From positions 1-32,122 of the forward strand of contig JAPKCC010000033.1 of NCBI GenBank assembly GCA_028823105.1: DNA of 32,122 nucleotides, given 5' to 3'. Origin of the DNA: Phycisphaerales bacterium (lineage in GTDB: Bacteria; Planctomycetota; Phycisphaerae; Phycisphaerales; SM1A02). Each line of letters begins with the position of its first letter. Positions within the stretch are counted from its first letter, which is position 1. Shown here piece after piece: positions 1-8,955 of this stretch. The notes beneath the pieces were generated by a model, which did not search any database, had not been told where the DNA came from, and saw only the letters and a program-made list of their open reading frames with translations. The position numbers and the translations under genes are program-made.

Positions 1-70
1 CGACGGACAGACGACGGACCCAAGAGGCGCACACCGGTGATGGAACCCATCCGATCACCACACGCCCGAA

Positions 71-571
71 CTACCCATCCGACGATTCCGACGCCTCCGA
101 AGCCTGAGCCGCCGATTCCTCAAGGGTGATCTGGCGGAGCATGGCCTTGGCAATCAACGGTACTTCGACCATCAGGAGAGCCAAGGAAGCGACGGCCAAG
201 CCCAGAACGTAGGGCTTGTCCGGCGGTTGGGTCGCGGAATATAGCAGAAAGGCCACTCCTGGAATCAGAAGAAGTCGACCAGTGGTCGCCGCCAGCCAGT
301 ACGTCGGGAGGTCACCAGAGCGGCGGGGTTTCCAGGGCATCAACGCGATCAGCCCCAGACCTCCGATGGTGGCGGCGAGCAGGGCGCCAATGAGGGCCCA
401 TCGAGTACCTCGAGCATCAAAACCGACCGCGGGCCCGATGAGCGGCCAGATTCCGACCGCGATGCTCTCGGAGACCAGCCATCCGATTGCCAGCGCTCGG
501 CTTGGAAGGGTATAGAGGGGCTCAGAATCCCGGTTCTTGGCCTCAAAAAGCATGTTTTCCGGAATCTTCAT
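71..571 (-). CDS. AtpI-like membrane protein (F0F1-ATP synthase accessory), putative
   Basis: The 166-residue product is hydrophobic, with four likely membrane segments at about residues 27-47, 57-78, 91-110 and 121-141. A polar N-terminus and an acidic, Ser/Ala-rich tail flank them. The ATG at 571 overlaps the stop of the upstream AtpZ-like gene in an ATGA overlap, so the two are translationally coupled. In many bacteria small AtpZ and AtpI proteins precede atpB, and AtpI helps assemble the c-ring. That order, the size and the membrane topology are the basis of the call; there is no decisive motif. The next operon gene would lie beyond the left edge of the window. A generic four-helix membrane protein remains possible. 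Confidence 0.6.
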   Translation of the reverse strand: MKIPENMLFEAKNRDSEPLYTLPSRALAIGWLVSESIAVGIWPLIGPAVGFDARGTRWALIGALLAATIGGLGLIALMPWKPRRSGDLPTYWLAATTGRLLLIPGVAFLLYSATQPPDKPYVLGLAVASLALLMVEVPLIAKAMLRQITLEESAAQASEASESSDG

Positions 572-900
572 CCGGCCTTCGACTCCGACTCGGAGCCCGA
601 TTCTCGAGGCTGATCATCGGGGCGAATTTCACTTTTCTTGCCGGTTGCTCGATCGAGTTGGCGGTTCAGTTTCAATCCGCTTCGGATCATCTGGGAGATC
701 CCGCTGGCAATCCCCGCGATCGCGCCGCCGACGATCCAGCCATCACCGCCGCCGAAACTCTCTTTGGCCAGCCAGCCGAGAAAGACCCCCCCCAGCACAT
801 ACGACGCCGTTTCCATACCGATGCCGGCCATCCGCCAGCCAATCCGAGCCTCGACGTCATCGCCGCTTCCTGGCGTTCCAATGGTTTTCTTTCGAGCCAT
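568..900 (-). CDS. AtpZ/AtpI-family small membrane protein
   Basis: A 110-residue protein with two membrane segments at about residues 22-45 and 54-75, separated by a short Gly-rich polar turn (KESFGGGDGW). A charged tail rich in Ser, Glu and Lys follows. This two-helix hairpin with Gly-rich helices (GWRMAGIGMETASYVLGG, then GGAIAGIASGISQMI) is typical of the AtpZ family, predicted F0F1-ATPase accessory subunits encoded just before atpI and atpB. I chose the ATG at 900. An in-frame GTG at 930 would add ten residues, and neither start has a clear Shine-Dalgarno sequence. The gene is first in a minus-strand unit and overlaps the four-helix gene downstream by 4 bp. Confidence 0.7.
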   Translation of the reverse strand: MARKKTIGTPGSGDDVEARIGWRMAGIGMETASYVLGGVFLGWLAKESFGGGDGWIVGGAIAGIASGISQMIRSGLKLNRQLDRATGKKSEIRPDDQPRESGSESESKAG

Positions 901-993
901 GTAGAAAAGCGTACCAGCCGACGGCGGCACACCGATCTTTGACGAATCCCTCCGACTCGCTCCCCACGGCGGTGGTCCCTACACTTCCCTCCC

Positions 994-1551
994 ATGCAGA
1001 ACCGCGAAGATCACATCGTCGACGTGACCCCGAAGAAGCTCTCGACCGCCGAGCGGCTTTATCTGCCGGAGATCTTCCGCGGACTGGGTACCACGCTCCG
1101 GCACGCCTTTCAGAATGTCGGGCGTGACGGAAAGAACAAGGACACCATCTGGGTCGTCCAATATCCCGAAGAGAAACGGGACCAGCGCCCGGTCGAGGAA
1201 GGCGGACAGTTCCGTGACTACTTCCGGGGTGTTCATCGCCTGAACAAGGACGACGATGGCCGTGTCCGTTGCGTCGCCTGCTTCATGTGCGCAACCGCCT
1301 GCCCTGCCAACTGCATTCACATCGTCGCCGAGGAAAGCCCTTGGGACGACCGCGAGAAGTATCCGAAGCAGTTCGACATCGATGAACTCCGATGCATCTA
1401 CTGCGGGATGTGCGAAGAGGCGTGCCCGGTCGACGCCATCGAACTGACGCCGCGATATGAGATCACGGGATTGACCCGACAGGAAATGATCTTCGACAAG
1501 GCGAAACTTCTCGAGGTCTACGACCAGACCATCGAAGACAAGCCCATGTGA
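994..1551 (+). CDS. nuoI: NADH-quinone oxidoreductase subunit I (8Fe-8S ferredoxin-type)
   Basis: NuoI carries two 4Fe-4S clusters (N6a, N6b) that pass electrons through the peripheral arm of respiratory complex I to quinone. The 185-residue protein has two CxxCxxCxxxCP motifs: C93, C96, C99, C103 and C134, C137, C140, C144. The spacer between them (IHIVAEESPWDD, FDIDELRC) and the following ELTPRYE segment match NuoI rather than a generic ferredoxin. The N-terminus has the usual LRHAF-type amphipathic segment. The ATG at 994 lacks a clear ribosome binding site. Unlike the usual nuoA-N operon, the gene stands alone, between the divergent atpZ-like gene and the convergent trkH, so the other complex I genes must be elsewhere. 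Confidence 0.93.
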   Translation: MQNREDHIVDVTPKKLSTAERLYLPEIFRGLGTTLRHAFQNVGRDGKNKDTIWVVQYPEEKRDQRPVEEGGQFRDYFRGVHRLNKDDDGRVRCVACFMCATACPANCIHIVAEESPWDDREKYPKQFDIDELRCIYCGMCEEACPVDAIELTPRYEITGLTRQEMIFDKAKLLEVYDQTIEDKPM

Positions 1552-1553
1552 GT

Positions 1554-1587
1554 GGATGCCATCGGATGCCATCGCACCGTGATGGCA
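1554..1587. repeat. Tandem 10-bp repeat with overlapping inverted repeat after nuoI
   Basis: The sequence GGATGCCATC occurs twice in perfect tandem at 1554-1563 and 1564-1573. The second copy supplies the left arm of a 7-bp perfect inverted repeat, TGCCATC (1567-1573) and GATGGCA (1581-1587), with a 7-base loop. It lies just after the nuoI stop in a 212-bp gap between convergent genes, so a transcription terminator is plausible. No T-tract follows on either strand. The rest of the gap (1588-1763) shows no convincing gene or site. Confidence 0.4.
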
Positions 1588-1763
1588 CGGATATAGATGG
1601 CGTTTGACGACGAGCTGCTGGCCTTGTTTGAACCACGGCCCCGAACAAATAATGGACCAATGAACGCATCAGCGGACAATCCCGGTGATGCGTTCGTTCA
1701 CAGGTCGATGCCGACATCACGAGCCCATGCCAGCGTCCCCAGCAGGCCTACATCCACGCTCCC

Positions 1764-3320
1764 TCAACCCCGATCCCAGAAGCGACGGGTGAAGAGCGCG
1801 AAGACGACGAAGAGCTCAAGCCGACCAAGCAGCATGAGGGCGACAAGCACCGACTTGCTCGCCGACGTGAGCCACGAGTAGTGATCATCCGATCCAACCC
1901 GGCCGAACGCCGGACCGACGTTCGCGAGGCAGCTTGCCGCCGCGCTCGATGCGGTGGTGAGATCGATTCCATCGGCGCCCTCGAAGATCTTCAGGAGCCC
2001 GGTGCCGACCGCGACGAGCGTGATGGTAAAGAGCACCAAGACTATGGCCGAAACCCTGACGTCCGGCGAGATGATGCTCCGGCCCACCTTCAGCGGCCGG
2101 ACGACGTCCGGCCGAAACTCCCGCTCGATGTCCCGAAGCATGAGTTTGCCGGCGATCCAGACGCGAATGACCTTGATACCGCCAGAGGTTGAACCGGCCA
2201 TCGCGCCGACCATGAAGATTGACAGCAGACAGACGATCGCCACCGCCGGCCAGTCCTCGTAGACCGCGGTCGCGAATCCGGAGGTGGTCAGGATGCTCAC
2301 CACGGTGAATACGCCATAGCGAAGCGAGTTCCAGAGAGTCGGCTCGACGCTGGTCCCACCCAACACGCTGATGCGATAGTTCGGGTCCTGCCATCCGTGT
2401 GTCCAGAGCGCGAGGCTGCAGGCGATCGAGACGATCACCAGCAGGGCCAGGAAGAGGCGCAGCTCGGAACTTTGCCAGATCAGCTCGAACCGGCGACGGA
2501 ACGCGAGAAAGTAGAGTGAAAAGCTGATCCCGCTCAGGATCATGAACGTCATCATGACCATCTCGACCGCCACTGAGTCGAACGACGCGATGCTCCCGTT
2601 CCGGGTCGAAAAGCCACCAGTCGCGACCGATGTGAACGTCTGGCAAACCGCGTCGAAGACCGACATCCCGCACAGCAGAAGGATCGGAAACTCGAGGAGC
2701 GTGAACCCCAGGTAGACCAGCAGGATGACTCGGGCAGTCTCGCGGGCGTGCGGACGCAGGCCCTCCGGCGCTGGCCCGGTCGACTCGGTGAGGTACATTT
2801 TCTTCCCCCCCGTTCCGAGGGAGGGCAGAATCGCGACAAAGATCACGATCACGCCGAGACCGCCGATCCACTGGATCATGGAACGCCAGATCAGGATGCT
2901 TCTCGGCAGGGCCTCAATGTCGGTGAGAATCGTCGCGCCACAGGTGGTCAAGCCACTCATCGCCTCGAAGAATGGATCGACGACGCCGTCGAGCATGTCC
3001 GCCTGCGGAAGCGAACAGAACATCGACCACGCCGCAAACGGGATCGCGGAGATGATCGCCCCAATCACCCATGCGGACACGACCAACAGGCACGCCTCGC
3101 GTCGACCGATCTCCCGGATTGCCCCGCGGAACCACATCATGCCGGTCCCGCCGAACAGGGCAGCGATCCCGGCCGCGGTCAGAAACGCCCAGAGCGCGGC
3201 CTCCTCGGCATCGTCGCCGGTCGCCCAGTAGATGCCAGCCACCCCTGCATGAGCGAGAAGCGTTGCCGCGAGCAACAGCACGAGCAACCCGAGCTGTCGG
3301 ATGACAATCGGGAAATTCAT
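1764..3320 (-). CDS. trkH: Trk-type potassium uptake channel subunit TrkH
   Basis: TrkH is the membrane pore of the Trk/Ktr K+ uptake system and is gated by the RCK protein TrkA, encoded just upstream. The 518-residue form has the family's four degenerate pore loops, each with a selectivity-filter Gly: TTCGAT (about 125-130), ATGGFS (233-238), TTSGFA (345-350) and CLANVGPAFG (464-473). It also has the conserved GAMAGSTSGGIK segment (372-383) and a terminal LGRLELF motif. Roughly ten or more membrane helices are visible. I prefer the ATG at 3320, because MNFPIVIRQLG resembles family N-termini and GGGGA lies upstream; an ATG at 3341 would add seven residues. The gene starts 30 bp after the trkA stop. 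Confidence 0.95.
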   Translation of the reverse strand: MNFPIVIRQLGLLVLLLAATLLAHAGVAGIYWATGDDAEEAALWAFLTAAGIAALFGGTGMMWFRGAIREIGRREACLLVVSAWVIGAIISAIPFAAWSMFCSLPQADMLDGVVDPFFEAMSGLTTCGATILTDIEALPRSILIWRSMIQWIGGLGVIVIFVAILPSLGTGGKKMYLTESTGPAPEGLRPHARETARVILLVYLGFTLLEFPILLLCGMSVFDAVCQTFTSVATGGFSTRNGSIASFDSVAVEMVMMTFMILSGISFSLYFLAFRRRFELIWQSSELRLFLALLVIVSIACSLALWTHGWQDPNYRISVLGGTSVEPTLWNSLRYGVFTVVSILTTSGFATAVYEDWPAVAIVCLLSIFMVGAMAGSTSGGIKVIRVWIAGKLMLRDIEREFRPDVVRPLKVGRSIISPDVRVSAIVLVLFTITLVAVGTGLLKIFEGADGIDLTTASSAAASCLANVGPAFGRVGSDDHYSWLTSASKSVLVALMLLGRLELFVVFALFTRRFWDRG

Positions 3321-3350
3321 CCCGATTTGTCCCCAAGGCATCGAATCCGG

Positions 3351-4691
3351 TCAGTGTGCATCGAAGAGCTCCCTGAGTCGGTCAGCGTGCTTCGTGCGTC
3401 CGAGAACGAGCACCTCGTCACCGGCCATCACTTCGTCGTCGGCATGCGGAACGCGGGTGGTCGCGCCCCGCTGCACCGCGATGATCGACCAGTCGGGTGT
3501 GAGTTTGATGGTCCGAAGTCGCTGCCCCGCGATCTCGCAGTTCGGACCGACCTCGACGCGGAACACCGAGACGCTACCGTCCGCGAGCTTTGAGATCGTC
3601 CGGACCGGACTTTCGTCGAGGGCCTCCTCGATCTGCTTTGCTGCGACGGTCCGCGGGCTGTACGCGCGATCAATGCCGATGGCGAACACTGACTCGAGGT
3701 AGGTCGAACGCTGCACGATCACAGTGACCGAATCAACTCCCCGCAGCTTCGCGAGGACCCCCGCGATGATGTTGTCCTCGTCGTCACTGCGAAGGGCGAC
3801 GAAATGATCGGCGTCCTGTATTCGCTCTTCCGCAAAGACGGTCGCGTCGTTCACGTCGCTCGCGATTACCGTCACCCACTCCAGGTCCACGGCCAGCTGT
3901 TCGGCGCGTTCCCGGTCTTGCTCGAAGACCCGGATAGAAAACGCTCGCCCTCGAAGGGCCCGACAGACCCACTCCGCCATCGGCGTCGCGCCCTGGAGGA
4001 CCACCGACCGGCGGGATTTCGGGTCCTCTCGGAAGATCTTCCGGGCCGCGTCGTAAATCGGCGCATCTGCGACGAGGACCACGAGGTCGCCGGCATCGAC
4101 CGTCGACGAGGAGTCGGGCACGTTCACCACGCCATCGCGGATGATCGCCGCTAACCGCGCCCCCGTCGGGAGACCGAGACCCGACAGCGGTCGGCCGACG
4201 GCCGAACAGCCGTCGGCGACCTGAAACTGCTGCATTTCCACCTGCCCGCGGGCGAAGGCTTCGACCGCGAGAGCCGCAGGATTTCGAAGGTTCTGAGCGA
4301 TCGCGAGGGCGGTGCTGTACTCGGGGCAGATCAGATGGTCGATCCCGAGCATCTCGCCATAGTCGTGGCCACTTCGATCCGCGAAGTTAAAGTCGTGGAC
4401 CCGGGCGACCACCTTCCTCGCCCCTGCCTTTTTGCCGAGGGCGGCAGTCAGCAGGTTCACCTCGTCGATGTTCGTCGCCGCGACCACCATGTCAGCATCG
4501 GCCGCGCCCGCATCGTCCAGGATGTCGGCACGGGCACAGTTTCCGACCACGGTCCGCGCATCGATGGTGTCGCCGAGACGACGAAGCCGGTCCGCGTCAC
4601 GATCGATCACCGTGACCGAGTGACCCGACCTCACCAGAACTTCGGCCGCGTGGCTGCCGACTTCTCCGGCTCCGCAGATGACGATGCGCAT
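3351..4691 (-). CDS. trkA: Trk potassium uptake regulatory subunit TrkA
   Basis: TrkA is the cytosolic nucleotide-binding (RCK/KTN) subunit that controls TrkH. The 446-residue protein has the classic duplicated layout. A first Rossmann domain starts MRIVICGAGEVG with GAGEVG at 7-12 and a D at the end of beta-2 (VIDRD, about 28-32), followed by an RCK_C domain. A second Rossmann-like half begins near residue 228 with GATPMA at 234-239, followed by a second RCK_C domain (EIAGQRLRTIKL, then DEVMAGDEVLVLG). The second copy has a weaker dinucleotide motif than the first, which is common. The ATG at 4691 has GGAG upstream at good spacing. It precedes trkH in the same operon. Confidence 0.95.
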   Translation of the reverse strand: MRIVICGAGEVGSHAAEVLVRSGHSVTVIDRDADRLRRLGDTIDARTVVGNCARADILDDAGAADADMVVAATNIDEVNLLTAALGKKAGARKVVARVHDFNFADRSGHDYGEMLGIDHLICPEYSTALAIAQNLRNPAALAVEAFARGQVEMQQFQVADGCSAVGRPLSGLGLPTGARLAAIIRDGVVNVPDSSSTVDAGDLVVLVADAPIYDAARKIFREDPKSRRSVVLQGATPMAEWVCRALRGRAFSIRVFEQDRERAEQLAVDLEWVTVIASDVNDATVFAEERIQDADHFVALRSDDEDNIIAGVLAKLRGVDSVTVIVQRSTYLESVFAIGIDRAYSPRTVAAKQIEEALDESPVRTISKLADGSVSVFRVEVGPNCEIAGQRLRTIKLTPDWSIIAVQRGATTRVPHADDEVMAGDEVLVLGRTKHADRLRELFDAH

Positions 4692-4793
4692 GACGTCACT
4701 CCGTCGAGGGACTTCGATCAGGAACGCTCCGGACCGATCCGAAGTTCGGAATGATACCTTTTGGGCATCAACTCCGGGTCGCGGAGCCAAGGA

Positions 4794-5981
4794 TCAGCCC
4801 TTGACGGCGACGGGAGCAAGGGGGACGTTGGCCAGCATGCGTTCGAGGGCCAACCGAGCATGGGCGGCGGCATCTGCGTGGACTTCGACGCGATTCACGA
4901 CGCGGCCTTCCGCGAGGTTATCGAGCGTCCAGAGAAGGTGCGGTTGATCGATTCGATACATCGTGGTGCAGAGGCACTGGCAATCGCTCAGCGTCCGGAC
5001 CTCCACATTCCGCTCGGCCAGCGCCTTGGCGACCCTGGTCACCAGATGAACCTCCGTCCCGACGAACCAGTGACTTCCCGGTTCGGCCCGCTCAAGGACG
5101 TCGATGATGTACTCGGTACTCCCCGCGAGATCCGCCAAATCCACGACTTCTTGGCTGCATTCAGGATGAACGATGACCGTGCAGTCGGGATGCTCGGCAC
5201 GAGCCGCCGTGACATGCTCCGGCCGGAAGAGCCGGTGCACGCTGCAGTGGCCGGCCCAGAGCACGACCTCCGCGGCCCGATAGGCCTCCTCTTCAGCCCC
5301 TCCATCCTTCCGCGGGTCCCAGAGTACGGTCTCGGCGAGGGTGGAATCGCCGTCCCGCGCCCGATCGACCTCGGTTCGGAGCCCCCGGGCATGTGCGGTG
5401 TTTCGGCCGAGGTGCTGGTCCGGCAGGAAGAGAATGCGGGCTGGCCCGTCCTGTGGCGACTCACCGCCGGCCCGCGCCCAGTCGAAGACCGCACCGGCGT
5501 TTGAGCTCGTGCAGCAGGCACCACCTTGCATTCCAACAAACGCCTTCACCGCCGCTGAACTATTCACGTAGGTGACCGGCACGATCCGCTCACCGGGGAG
5601 CATCGACTGGAGGGCGTCCCAGCAGTCGTTCACATCGTCCCATTGAGCCATGTCGGCCATCGAACATCCCGCGGAGAGATCCGGGAGCAGAACCTGTACC
5701 GAAGGCGGCGTAAGAATGTCCGCGGTCTCGGCCATGAAGTGGACGCCGCAGAACACGATGAACTCCGTCCCGCGCCGAGCCGCCTCCTCCGCCGCCATCC
5801 GACTGAGTTTCAGACTGTCGCCGGTGAGATCGGCATGACGAAGCACGTCGTCCTGCTGATAATGATGCCCCAGAATGAGAAGGCGATCGCCGAGTTCCTC
5901 GCGTCGCGAGAGAATCTGTGCGGCGATGATTGCCGGATCGTCGGCGAGATAGTGATCGGGAATCTTGGGCTGCCAAAGCAT
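4794..5981 (-). CDS. nadA: Quinolinate synthase NadA
   Basis: NadA condenses iminoaspartate with dihydroxyacetone phosphate to quinolinate, the second step of de novo NAD synthesis, using a 4Fe-4S cluster. The 395-residue protein shows GHHYQ (38-42), FCGVHFMAETA (77-87), DLSAGCSMAD with cluster Cys C106, YVNSSAAVKA, PDQHLGRNTA, WAGHCSVH with C246, HPECSQEV, GTE, and a C-terminal CTTMYRI with C338. C106, C246 and C338 are the expected cluster ligands. It is somewhat longer than the E. coli enzyme because of an insert before WAGHC. The ATG at 5981 has GAAGG upstream; an upstream in-frame GTG (6008) is less likely. It is divergent from ispE with 41 bp between starts. No nadB or nadC lies nearby. 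Confidence 0.97.
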   Translation of the reverse strand: MLWQPKIPDHYLADDPAIIAAQILSRREELGDRLLILGHHYQQDDVLRHADLTGDSLKLSRMAAEEAARRGTEFIVFCGVHFMAETADILTPPSVQVLLPDLSAGCSMADMAQWDDVNDCWDALQSMLPGERIVPVTYVNSSAAVKAFVGMQGGACCTSSNAGAVFDWARAGGESPQDGPARILFLPDQHLGRNTAHARGLRTEVDRARDGDSTLAETVLWDPRKDGGAEEEAYRAAEVVLWAGHCSVHRLFRPEHVTAARAEHPDCTVIVHPECSQEVVDLADLAGSTEYIIDVLERAEPGSHWFVGTEVHLVTRVAKALAERNVEVRTLSDCQCLCTTMYRIDQPHLLWTLDNLAEGRVVNRVEVHADAAAHARLALERMLANVPLAPVAVKG

Positions 5982-6022
5982 CGTGCCTTCATGGTACGCT
6001 CGCCCCACCTCGGAATCTGCGC

Positions 6023-6931
6023 ATGCGTCATCGAATTCAGGCCCGCGGGCCTGCCAAACTCAATCTCGCCCTTTCGGTGGCCGCCCCTCAGGCGGACGGC
6101 ATGCATCCCATCGCCAGTTGGATGGTCACCGTCGACCTTTTTGACGACATCGAGCTCGTTCGCCTTCCGATCGGGTACCCGAGTCGATACGCCATCACCT
6201 GGCACGAGGAAGCCGTTCGAAAGTCGAACATTGACTGGTCGGTCTCGAAGGACCTGACGGTGCTCGCGCACCACGCTCTAGAGCGGGTGGTCGGACGCGC
6301 ACTGGCGGTGCAGGCTCGGGTTCAGAAACGCATCCCCGTCGGCGGAGGACTCGGCGGTGGATCGGCGGATGCCGCCGCGATGCTCCACGGACTCAATCAA
6401 TTGTTCGACCTCGGCCTGTCCTCCGAAGAACTCGCCGCGATCGGCGGGCCGCTCGGATCGGATATCGCCTTCCAGGTGCACGGCGGCGCGGGCATCGTCG
6501 CCGGCCTCGGCGAGCGGATCGAACTGGTTCCGGCACCGGCGCCGCTGTACGCCGTCCTGATGTTTCCGGAGACCTCGTGCCCGACCGGCCCCGTCTACCG
6601 ACGATTCGACGATCTCAGCCCAGACGCCGGGGTCGATGAGGCTCGCGTTCGACGACTCTCCGCTGGTCCCCTGGACAAGGACGCACCGTTCAATGATCTC
6701 GCCGCGGCCGCGTTGGATCTGCATCCGACCCTGCAAGAGGATCTCGACCGAATCCGGCCCATCGTCGAACAGCCGATCCATCTCTCCGGGAGCGGATCGA
6801 CCCTCTTCACGCTGTGCGACGATCCACTCCATGCCGATCTGCTCGCCGCGGCGGTCTCCGAACGGCTTCAGATCCCTGCGACCGCCGTCCAGACGGCCCC
6901 CGGCATCAACCTTGGCAAGGTTGAGCGGTAG
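6023..6931 (+). CDS. ispE: 4-diphosphocytidyl-2-C-methyl-D-erythritol kinase IspE
   Basis: IspE phosphorylates CDP-methylerythritol in the non-mevalonate (MEP) isoprenoid pathway. The 302-residue GHMP-family kinase has AKLNLALSV at 11-19 (with catalytic-type Lys12), the ATP-binding loop GGGLGGGSADAA at 107-118 and LGSDIAF with Asp147 in the catalytic position. The C-terminal glycine motif LSGSGSTLF is also present. The length is normal. The ATG at 6023 gives the family-typical N-terminus; longer in-frame starts would run into nadA. It is transcribed divergently from nadA. No other MEP gene is adjacent. After its stop, 6932-7112 shows only a weak 6-bp inverted repeat (CTCGAA at 6950, TTCGAG at 6968) and no gene. 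Confidence 0.95.
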   Translation: MRHRIQARGPAKLNLALSVAAPQADGMHPIASWMVTVDLFDDIELVRLPIGYPSRYAITWHEEAVRKSNIDWSVSKDLTVLAHHALERVVGRALAVQARVQKRIPVGGGLGGGSADAAAMLHGLNQLFDLGLSSEELAAIGGPLGSDIAFQVHGGAGIVAGLGERIELVPAPAPLYAVLMFPETSCPTGPVYRRFDDLSPDAGVDEARVRRLSAGPLDKDAPFNDLAAAALDLHPTLQEDLDRIRPIVEQPIHLSGSGSTLFTLCDDPLHADLLAAAVSERLQIPATAVQTAPGINLGKVER

Positions 6932-7112
6932 GGATTGGTTGATTCCTCCCTCGAATCGATCCAGAGCTTCGAGTTCCCAATTATCCTTCTGAGTCAATTC
7001 CCCCAGGCACATCCCCGGATCTCCGCCTCTCCGAAGGCCGGAACATTCGAATTCACGATGCCGACGGCAGACCATCGCCGCCGGACAGACCCCCGATTTG
7101 AAAGCCAATCCC

Positions 7113-8813
7113 ATGAGTTGCACGACCAGTGATTTCGTTCCCGCAGACCTCGACGCCACGAAGTGGGACAACCTCGAGCCGCTTTACCGGGCGCTGGTGG
7201 ACCGGGTGCTCAAATGCCCAACCTGTTTGAAGAACTTGATCCTCGACCGAAGCGAGCTCGACGCCGCGACCAGCGAGGCGATGGCCAACCTCTACATCGA
7301 AACCACGAGGCATACCGACGACGAGGCCGTCCAGAAGGCCTTCGAGGAATTCGTCCAGAACGTCGAACCGCCGCTCAAGAAAATCGGATTCGAACTTGAT
7401 CGCAAGATCGTCGATTCGCCGCATGCCTCGTCCCTCGATGCCGATCGATACGAAGTGCTGCTCCGCTCCCTCCGCACCGAGGTCGAACTCTTCCGCGATG
7501 AGAACGTCGCCATCGAGACCGAGCTGAGCCTTCTCGATCAGAAGTACTCCAGGATCTGCGGTGCCATGACCGTCGAATTCCAAGGCGAGGAACGGACCAT
7601 GCCGGAGATGGGTCGGTACCTCGAGGTGACCGATCGCGAAATCCGTGAGGCCGCCTGGAAGGCGATTGCCGAGCGACGCCTTCGTGAACGTGACGTGACC
7701 GACGACATCTACGAAGAGATGATCGGCAAGCGGGACCAGCTCGCGAAGAACGCTGGCTTTGATAACTACCGCGACTATCAGCACCGCCGAATGCATCGGT
7801 ACGACTACACCCCCGCGGACTGCACGAAGTTCCATGACGCCGTGGAGAAGCACTGCGTCCCGGTGCTCCGACGCTTGAATGCCGAACGCCGGACCGAACT
7901 GGGCATTGATCCGCTCCGCCCCTGGGACCTCGGCGTCGACGTCAAAGGCCGCGAACCTCTCCGCCCCTTCGAGACCGCCGACCAGATGGTCGAAGGCACC
8001 TCGAAGATGTTCCATCGCATGGATGGACGTCTCGGCGAGATGTTCGACGAGCTGCAGGAAGGCGACTGTCTCGACCTGGCGACCCGCAAGGGTAAGGCGC
8101 CGGGTGGGTACCAGTACCAGCGTGAGCGCAGCCGCAAGCCGTTCATCTTCATGAACGCGGCAGGCCTTCACCGCGACCTTGAGACCATGGTGCATGAGGC
8201 GGGCCACGCCTTCCACTCCATGCTCTGCCGCGAAGAACCAATCCTCGCCTATCGCTCGGCGCCCATGGAATTCTGCGAAGTCGCCTCGATGGCTCAGGAA
8301 CTTCTGACCTTCCCGTACCTCGACGAGTTCTACAACGAGGTCGATGCCGACCGCGCCCGCCGCGAACATCTCGAAGGCATGGCGACCATCCTCCCCTGGA
8401 TCGCGACCATCGACGCCTTCCAGCACTGGATCTACACCAACCCCACGCATTCCAGAGACGACCGGACCGCCAAGTGGATCGAGTTGACGGATCGCTTCGG
8501 TGCGGATGTCGACTGGTCGGACGTCGAAGACGCCCGCGCGGCCGCCTGGCAGCGACAACTCCACCTGTTCGGCGTGCCGTTCTATTACATCGAATACGGC
8601 ATCGCCCAACTCGGCGCCTTGCAGGTCTGGTGCAACGCCATCCAAGACGAGAAGGGCGCCATCGGGAAGTACATGGCCGGACTCACGTTGGGCGGAACCC
8701 GCCCTCTCCCGGAGTTGTTTGAGGCCGCAGGAGCAAAGTTCGATCTCGGAGACGACACCGTCGGCCCACTGATGGCCCGGGTCGCTGATGAGCTTGAAGC
8801 ACTGCCCGCATGA
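7113..8813 (+). CDS. M3-family oligoendopeptidase (zinc metallopeptidase)
   Basis: A 566-residue oligopeptidase of the thimet/PepF (M3) clan, probably cytosolic because no signal peptide is visible. The zinc site is clear: HEAGH at 361-365 (H361, H365, catalytic E362) and the third ligand E389 in EFCEVASM. The downstream segment with FYYIEYGIAQLGALQVW (near the C-terminus) is the substrate-clamp region of PepF-like M3 enzymes. The long helical N-terminal half (about 1-330) is normal for the clan. I chose the ATG at 7113; a TTG at 7098 in the same frame is possible and neither start has a strong ribosome site. The gene is followed by a strong intrinsic terminator. Expected function is turnover of short peptides; the natural substrate cannot be told. 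Confidence 0.93.
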   Translation: MSCTTSDFVPADLDATKWDNLEPLYRALVDRVLKCPTCLKNLILDRSELDAATSEAMANLYIETTRHTDDEAVQKAFEEFVQNVEPPLKKIGFELDRKIVDSPHASSLDADRYEVLLRSLRTEVELFRDENVAIETELSLLDQKYSRICGAMTVEFQGEERTMPEMGRYLEVTDREIREAAWKAIAERRLRERDVTDDIYEEMIGKRDQLAKNAGFDNYRDYQHRRMHRYDYTPADCTKFHDAVEKHCVPVLRRLNAERRTELGIDPLRPWDLGVDVKGREPLRPFETADQMVEGTSKMFHRMDGRLGEMFDELQEGDCLDLATRKGKAPGGYQYQRERSRKPFIFMNAAGLHRDLETMVHEAGHAFHSMLCREEPILAYRSAPMEFCEVASMAQELLTFPYLDEFYNEVDADRARREHLEGMATILPWIATIDAFQHWIYTNPTHSRDDRTAKWIELTDRFGADVDWSDVEDARAAAWQRQLHLFGVPFYYIEYGIAQLGALQVWCNAIQDEKGAIGKYMAGLTLGGTRPLPELFEAAGAKFDLGDDTVGPLMARVADELEALPA

Positions 8814-8839
8814 ATCTGCATCGAAAGATATCGAGAAAC

Positions 8840-8857
8840 TGACGGTTTTTTCCGTCA
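8840..8857. other. 6-bp hairpin in the gap after the M3 peptidase gene
   Basis: TGACGG (8840-8845) and CCGTCA (8852-8857) pair perfectly around a TTTTTT loop, 26 bases after the M3 peptidase stop. No T-tract follows the right arm, so it is a weak terminator candidate at best. It is reported because a second, stronger hairpin stands about 65 bases further on. Confidence 0.35.
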
Positions 8858-8921
8858 ATCGCCCTGGCTTGTGGGGTAGATTCGATGCAACTGGTGCAAT
8901 GGGGGCAGAGATGCCGCCAGT

Positions 8922-8955
8922 AGCGGCGATCGCCTTTCGGCGTCGCCGCTTTTCT
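8922..8955 (+). terminator. Intrinsic terminator upstream of the PLP decarboxylase gene
   Basis: AGCGGCGA (8922-8929) pairs with TCGCCGCT (8943-8950), and inside it CGCC (8931-8934) pairs with GGCG (8939-8942) around a TTTC loop. The result is a 12-bp stem with one bulged T. The right arm runs straight into TTT and a T-rich stretch. It most simply ends the M3 peptidase transcript. It also lies only about 45 bp before the decarboxylase ATG, so it could sit in that gene's leader. Confidence 0.7.

Noticed and set aside
1885-2871. A 328-codon minus-strand frame inside trkH in another frame.
   Set aside because: Arg/Asp-rich frame-shifted translation of trkH with no membrane helices.
5982-6022. 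Possible shared nadA-ispE promoter or operator, including an NrtR/NadR-type site.
   Set aside because: The 41-bp gap has no convincing inverted repeat or promoter pair by eye.
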